Source: Streptomyces cyanogenus
Lineage (GTDB): Bacteria > Actinomycetota > Actinomycetes > Streptomycetales > Streptomycetaceae
DNA: 64,000 bases
Assembly (NCBI RefSeq): GCF_017526105.1
Contig: NZ_CP071839.1
Coordinates: 496,001 to 560,000, forward strand
Direction: 5' to 3'
This document shows positions 63,099 through 64,000 of this stretch, piece by piece. Both the position numbers and the translations under genes were made by a program. Below the pieces are notes generated by a model. It was given only the letters and a program-made list of their open reading frames with translations. It had not been told where the DNA came from and did no database searches. Position 1 is the stretch's first letter. Each line of letters opens with the position of its first letter.

Positions 63099-63178
63099 CC
63101 GTACCACCGTGACGCACGGCGCCGTCGTAGCCGTACCCACCCTGACGTACGGAGCCGTCGTAGTCGTACGGGTCAGCG
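63093..63178. repeat. Short degenerate direct repeats after the transporter gene
   Basis: Three copies of a GCCGT(C)GTAGCCGTAC-type unit (near 63093, 63121 and 63151), each followed by CACC-TGACG-ACGG-like sequence, at spacing of roughly 30 bp. They lie between the transporter stop and the convergent reading fragment, and could be a repeat-based transcription stop or slippage product. Confidence 0.5.
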
Positions 63179-63314
63179 CAGTGCGGCGGCGACGAGCCCG
63201 CGGATCTCCTCCTCCTGCACGCTCCCGCCGTTCACCAGGCGGTCGAAGACCAGCCCGTCCACGCAGACGGGTGCGCGTCGGCCCGCGGTCACGACGACGC
63301 CCGCGGCGAACACA
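63173..63314 (-). pseudogene. Short coding-like fragment (thioredoxin-like C-terminus?)
   Basis: A minus-strand frame, GTG 63314 to stop 63173, reads VFAAGVVVTAGRRAPVCVDG then LVFDRLVNGGSVQEEEIRGLVAAALR. Third positions are nearly all G/C, so it looks coding, but there is no ribosome site and no upstream domain. The pattern VxxDG...GGxxxEEEIRxLV resembles the C-terminal end of small thioredoxin-like thiol proteins that occur with ArsR regulators. It may be a truncated gene. Confidence 0.35.
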
Positions 63315-63342
63315 TGGCGCCGGGCGCCCCGTGGTGAACCGG

Positions 63343-63741
63343 CTAACGGGCGGTGCCGGACGGTGTCTCCTCCGGGAGACCGGCGTCCACGCCGTCGCTC
63401 AGGCCGAGACGCAGGTGTTCGATGTGGTAGACGGCCTGGTCGAGGAGTTCGGCGACGTGGCCGTCGTACAGGGCGTAGATCACCGAGCGGCCCTGGCGGC
63501 GGCCGACGACCAGGCCGAGATTGCGCAGCAGCCGCAACTGGTGCGAGCACGCGGACTGTTCCATGCCGACCTCGGCGGCGAGCTCGGTGGCCGCGCACGG
63601 CCCCTCGCGCAGCCGGGACAGGATCAGCAGCCGAGAGGGCGTGGCGAGGGCCTGGAGGGTGGTCGCCACGCGGGCGGCGCTGTCCGCGTCCAGGCGCGTG
63701 CGGGGAACCGCTGTCCGCGCGGGAGTTGCTCCATGGCCCAT
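63343..63741 (-). CDS. ArsR/SmtB-family metal-responsive repressor
   Basis: A 132-aa winged-helix regulator starting at ATG 63741 (MGHGATPARTAVP). The DNA-binding helix is in EVGMEQSACSHQLRLL. The helix-5 metal site DGHVAELLDQAVYHIEHL has the D-x-H ... H-x-x-H pattern of Zn/Ni/Co sensors. A TATGAT ends 7 nt before this ATG, so the message may be leaderless; ATGs at 63750 and 63753 and one at 63780 are less likely because the latter runs through the AT-rich operator. It is divergent from a P-type ATPase gene and would repress it until metal binds. Confidence 0.88.
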   Translation of the reverse strand: MGHGATPARTAVPRTRLDADSAARVATTLQALATPSRLLILSRLREGPCAATELAAEVGMEQSACSHQLRLLRNLGLVVGRRQGRSVIYALYDGHVAELLDQAVYHIEHLRLGLSDGVDAGLPEETPSGTAR

Positions 63742-63764
63742 GGCCGTCATCATACAGACGACAC

Positions 63765-63800
63765 TTGAAGACTTATTCATATGTACCTGTATGGTGAGGG
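63765..63800. promoter_or_regulatory. Shared operator/promoter of the metal sensor and the ATPase gene
   Basis: On the plus strand: TTGAAG (63765-63770) and TATGGT (63790-63795). Between them lies an imperfect palindrome centred near TTCATATGTACCTGTATGGTGA, AT-rich against the background. ArsR/SmtB proteins typically bind such sites overlapping the promoter. The exact operator is not defined by sequence alone. Confidence 0.5.
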
Positions 63801-63841
63801 CTCGTTGCCCGTCGTCCGCCCTGCCGAAGGGTTCCCTCGTC

Positions 63842-64000
63842 ATGTCCTCCGTCCTCACCGACCGCCCCCTGCGTACCGGGGCCGCCCGCACCGAACCGCC
63901 CCTGCGCGGGCGTACCCGGGTCTTCGCGCTGTCCGAGGCCCGCTGGGCTGCGGCGGCCACGGTGTTGTTCCTGCTCGGCCTGTCCCTCCAGCTCACCGGC
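63842..64000 (+). CDS. Heavy-metal P-type ATPase, N-terminal fragment cut by window end
   Basis: The first 53 residues (MSSVLTDRPLRTGAARTEPP...FALSEARWAAAATVLFLLGLSLQLTG) show a basic start without a CxxC metal domain and the beginning of the first membrane helix, in the style of Zn/Cd/Co-exporting ATPases. The divergent ArsR gene supports the assignment. The rest lies outside the window. Confidence 0.7.
   Translation, partial: MSSVLTDRPLRTGAARTEPPLRGRTRVFALSEARWAAAATVLFLLGLSLQLTG

Noticed and set aside
1..64000. tRNA, rRNA, CRISPR, insertion sequence, attachment site or prophage
   Set aside because: No cloverleaf-like tRNA sequence, transposase, integrase or terminal repeat pairs were recognised on either strand by reading; a tRNAscan or IS search could still find a weak case.

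Overview
The window is a stretch of very GC-rich actinobacterial chromosome, almost certainly from a Streptomyces or a close relative. Third codon positions are nearly all G or C. It carries SpoIIE-type phosphatases with ATPase domains, many secreted proteins, a CelB/CelS2-like cellulase locus with CebR-type operators, and a group 1h [NiFe]-hydrogenase locus of the streptomycete type. I found no rRNA, tRNA, CRISPR array or insertion sequence. Most of the DNA looks like ordinary chromosomal accessory and arm content.

Layout. 1-2655 is the 3' part of a membrane-bound sensor/PP2C phosphatase. 2732-7051 is a cellulose module: three CebR-like operators, then a GH12 endoglucanase with CBM2, a GH6 cellulase and an AA10 lytic polysaccharide monooxygenase with CBM2. 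7231-12008 is a divergent pair, an FUSC-family exporter (minus) and a HelR-like RNA polymerase ATPase (plus). Between them lies a palindrome that looks like a rifamycin-associated element (RAE), with candidate promoters pointing both ways, a short arginine-rich leader ORF and alternative hairpins. 12016-17475 holds an NlpC/P60 peptidase, a large HTH-STAND ATPase-14xWD40 protein and a small secreted protein with a textbook terminator. 17773-26425 is a mixture of metabolic genes, a chloramphenicol-phosphotransferase-like kinase, a histone-like coiled-coil protein, a frameshifted pseudogene and an intramembrane protease. 26608-29609 is a two-component system whose kinase carries a second, degenerate kinase module. 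29694-39875 contains an SDR, a BrkB-type membrane protein, a secreted peptidoglycan-binding-like protein, an Rv1733c-like protein, a permease/TIGR03943 pair, a secreted serine hydrolase, an orphan LuxR regulator, a kinase-fold protein, an SRPBCC protein and a large membrane protein. 40082-42411 is a translationally coupled FUSC/PP2C pair.

42602-58200 is a complete uptake-hydrogenase locus in two convergent blocks. The plus block is an unknown 488-aa protein, hhyS, hhyL, a NifU-like protein, DUF5947, two tiny proteins and hypA. The minus block, read from right to left, is a 174-aa unknown, a low-affinity iron-permease-like protein, hypX/hoxX, a maturation protease, hypB, hypF, hypC, hypD and hypE. 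Together these encode the subunits, the Fe(CN)2CO cofactor pathway (HypCDEF plus HypX for aerobic CO), nickel insertion (HypAB) and C-terminal processing. Such enzymes let spores and starved mycelium live on atmospheric H2.

58297-59761 holds a 50-bp tandem repeat and an FAD monooxygenase with an AT-rich operator. 59924-63098 carries small stress-type proteins (DUF1360, DUF2267, ANTAR) and an AI-2E-family transporter. The right edge has an ArsR-type metal sensor divergent from the start of a P-type metal ATPase cut by the window end.

The most promising under-described item is the bidirectional RAE region at 9454-9722. It may place a FUSC exporter and HelR in one rifamycin-responsive, attenuated regulon. 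Other items to note are the hexapeptide-repeat tail on HypX, the fused kinase/pseudokinase, and the conserved unknown proteins of the hydrogenase locus.
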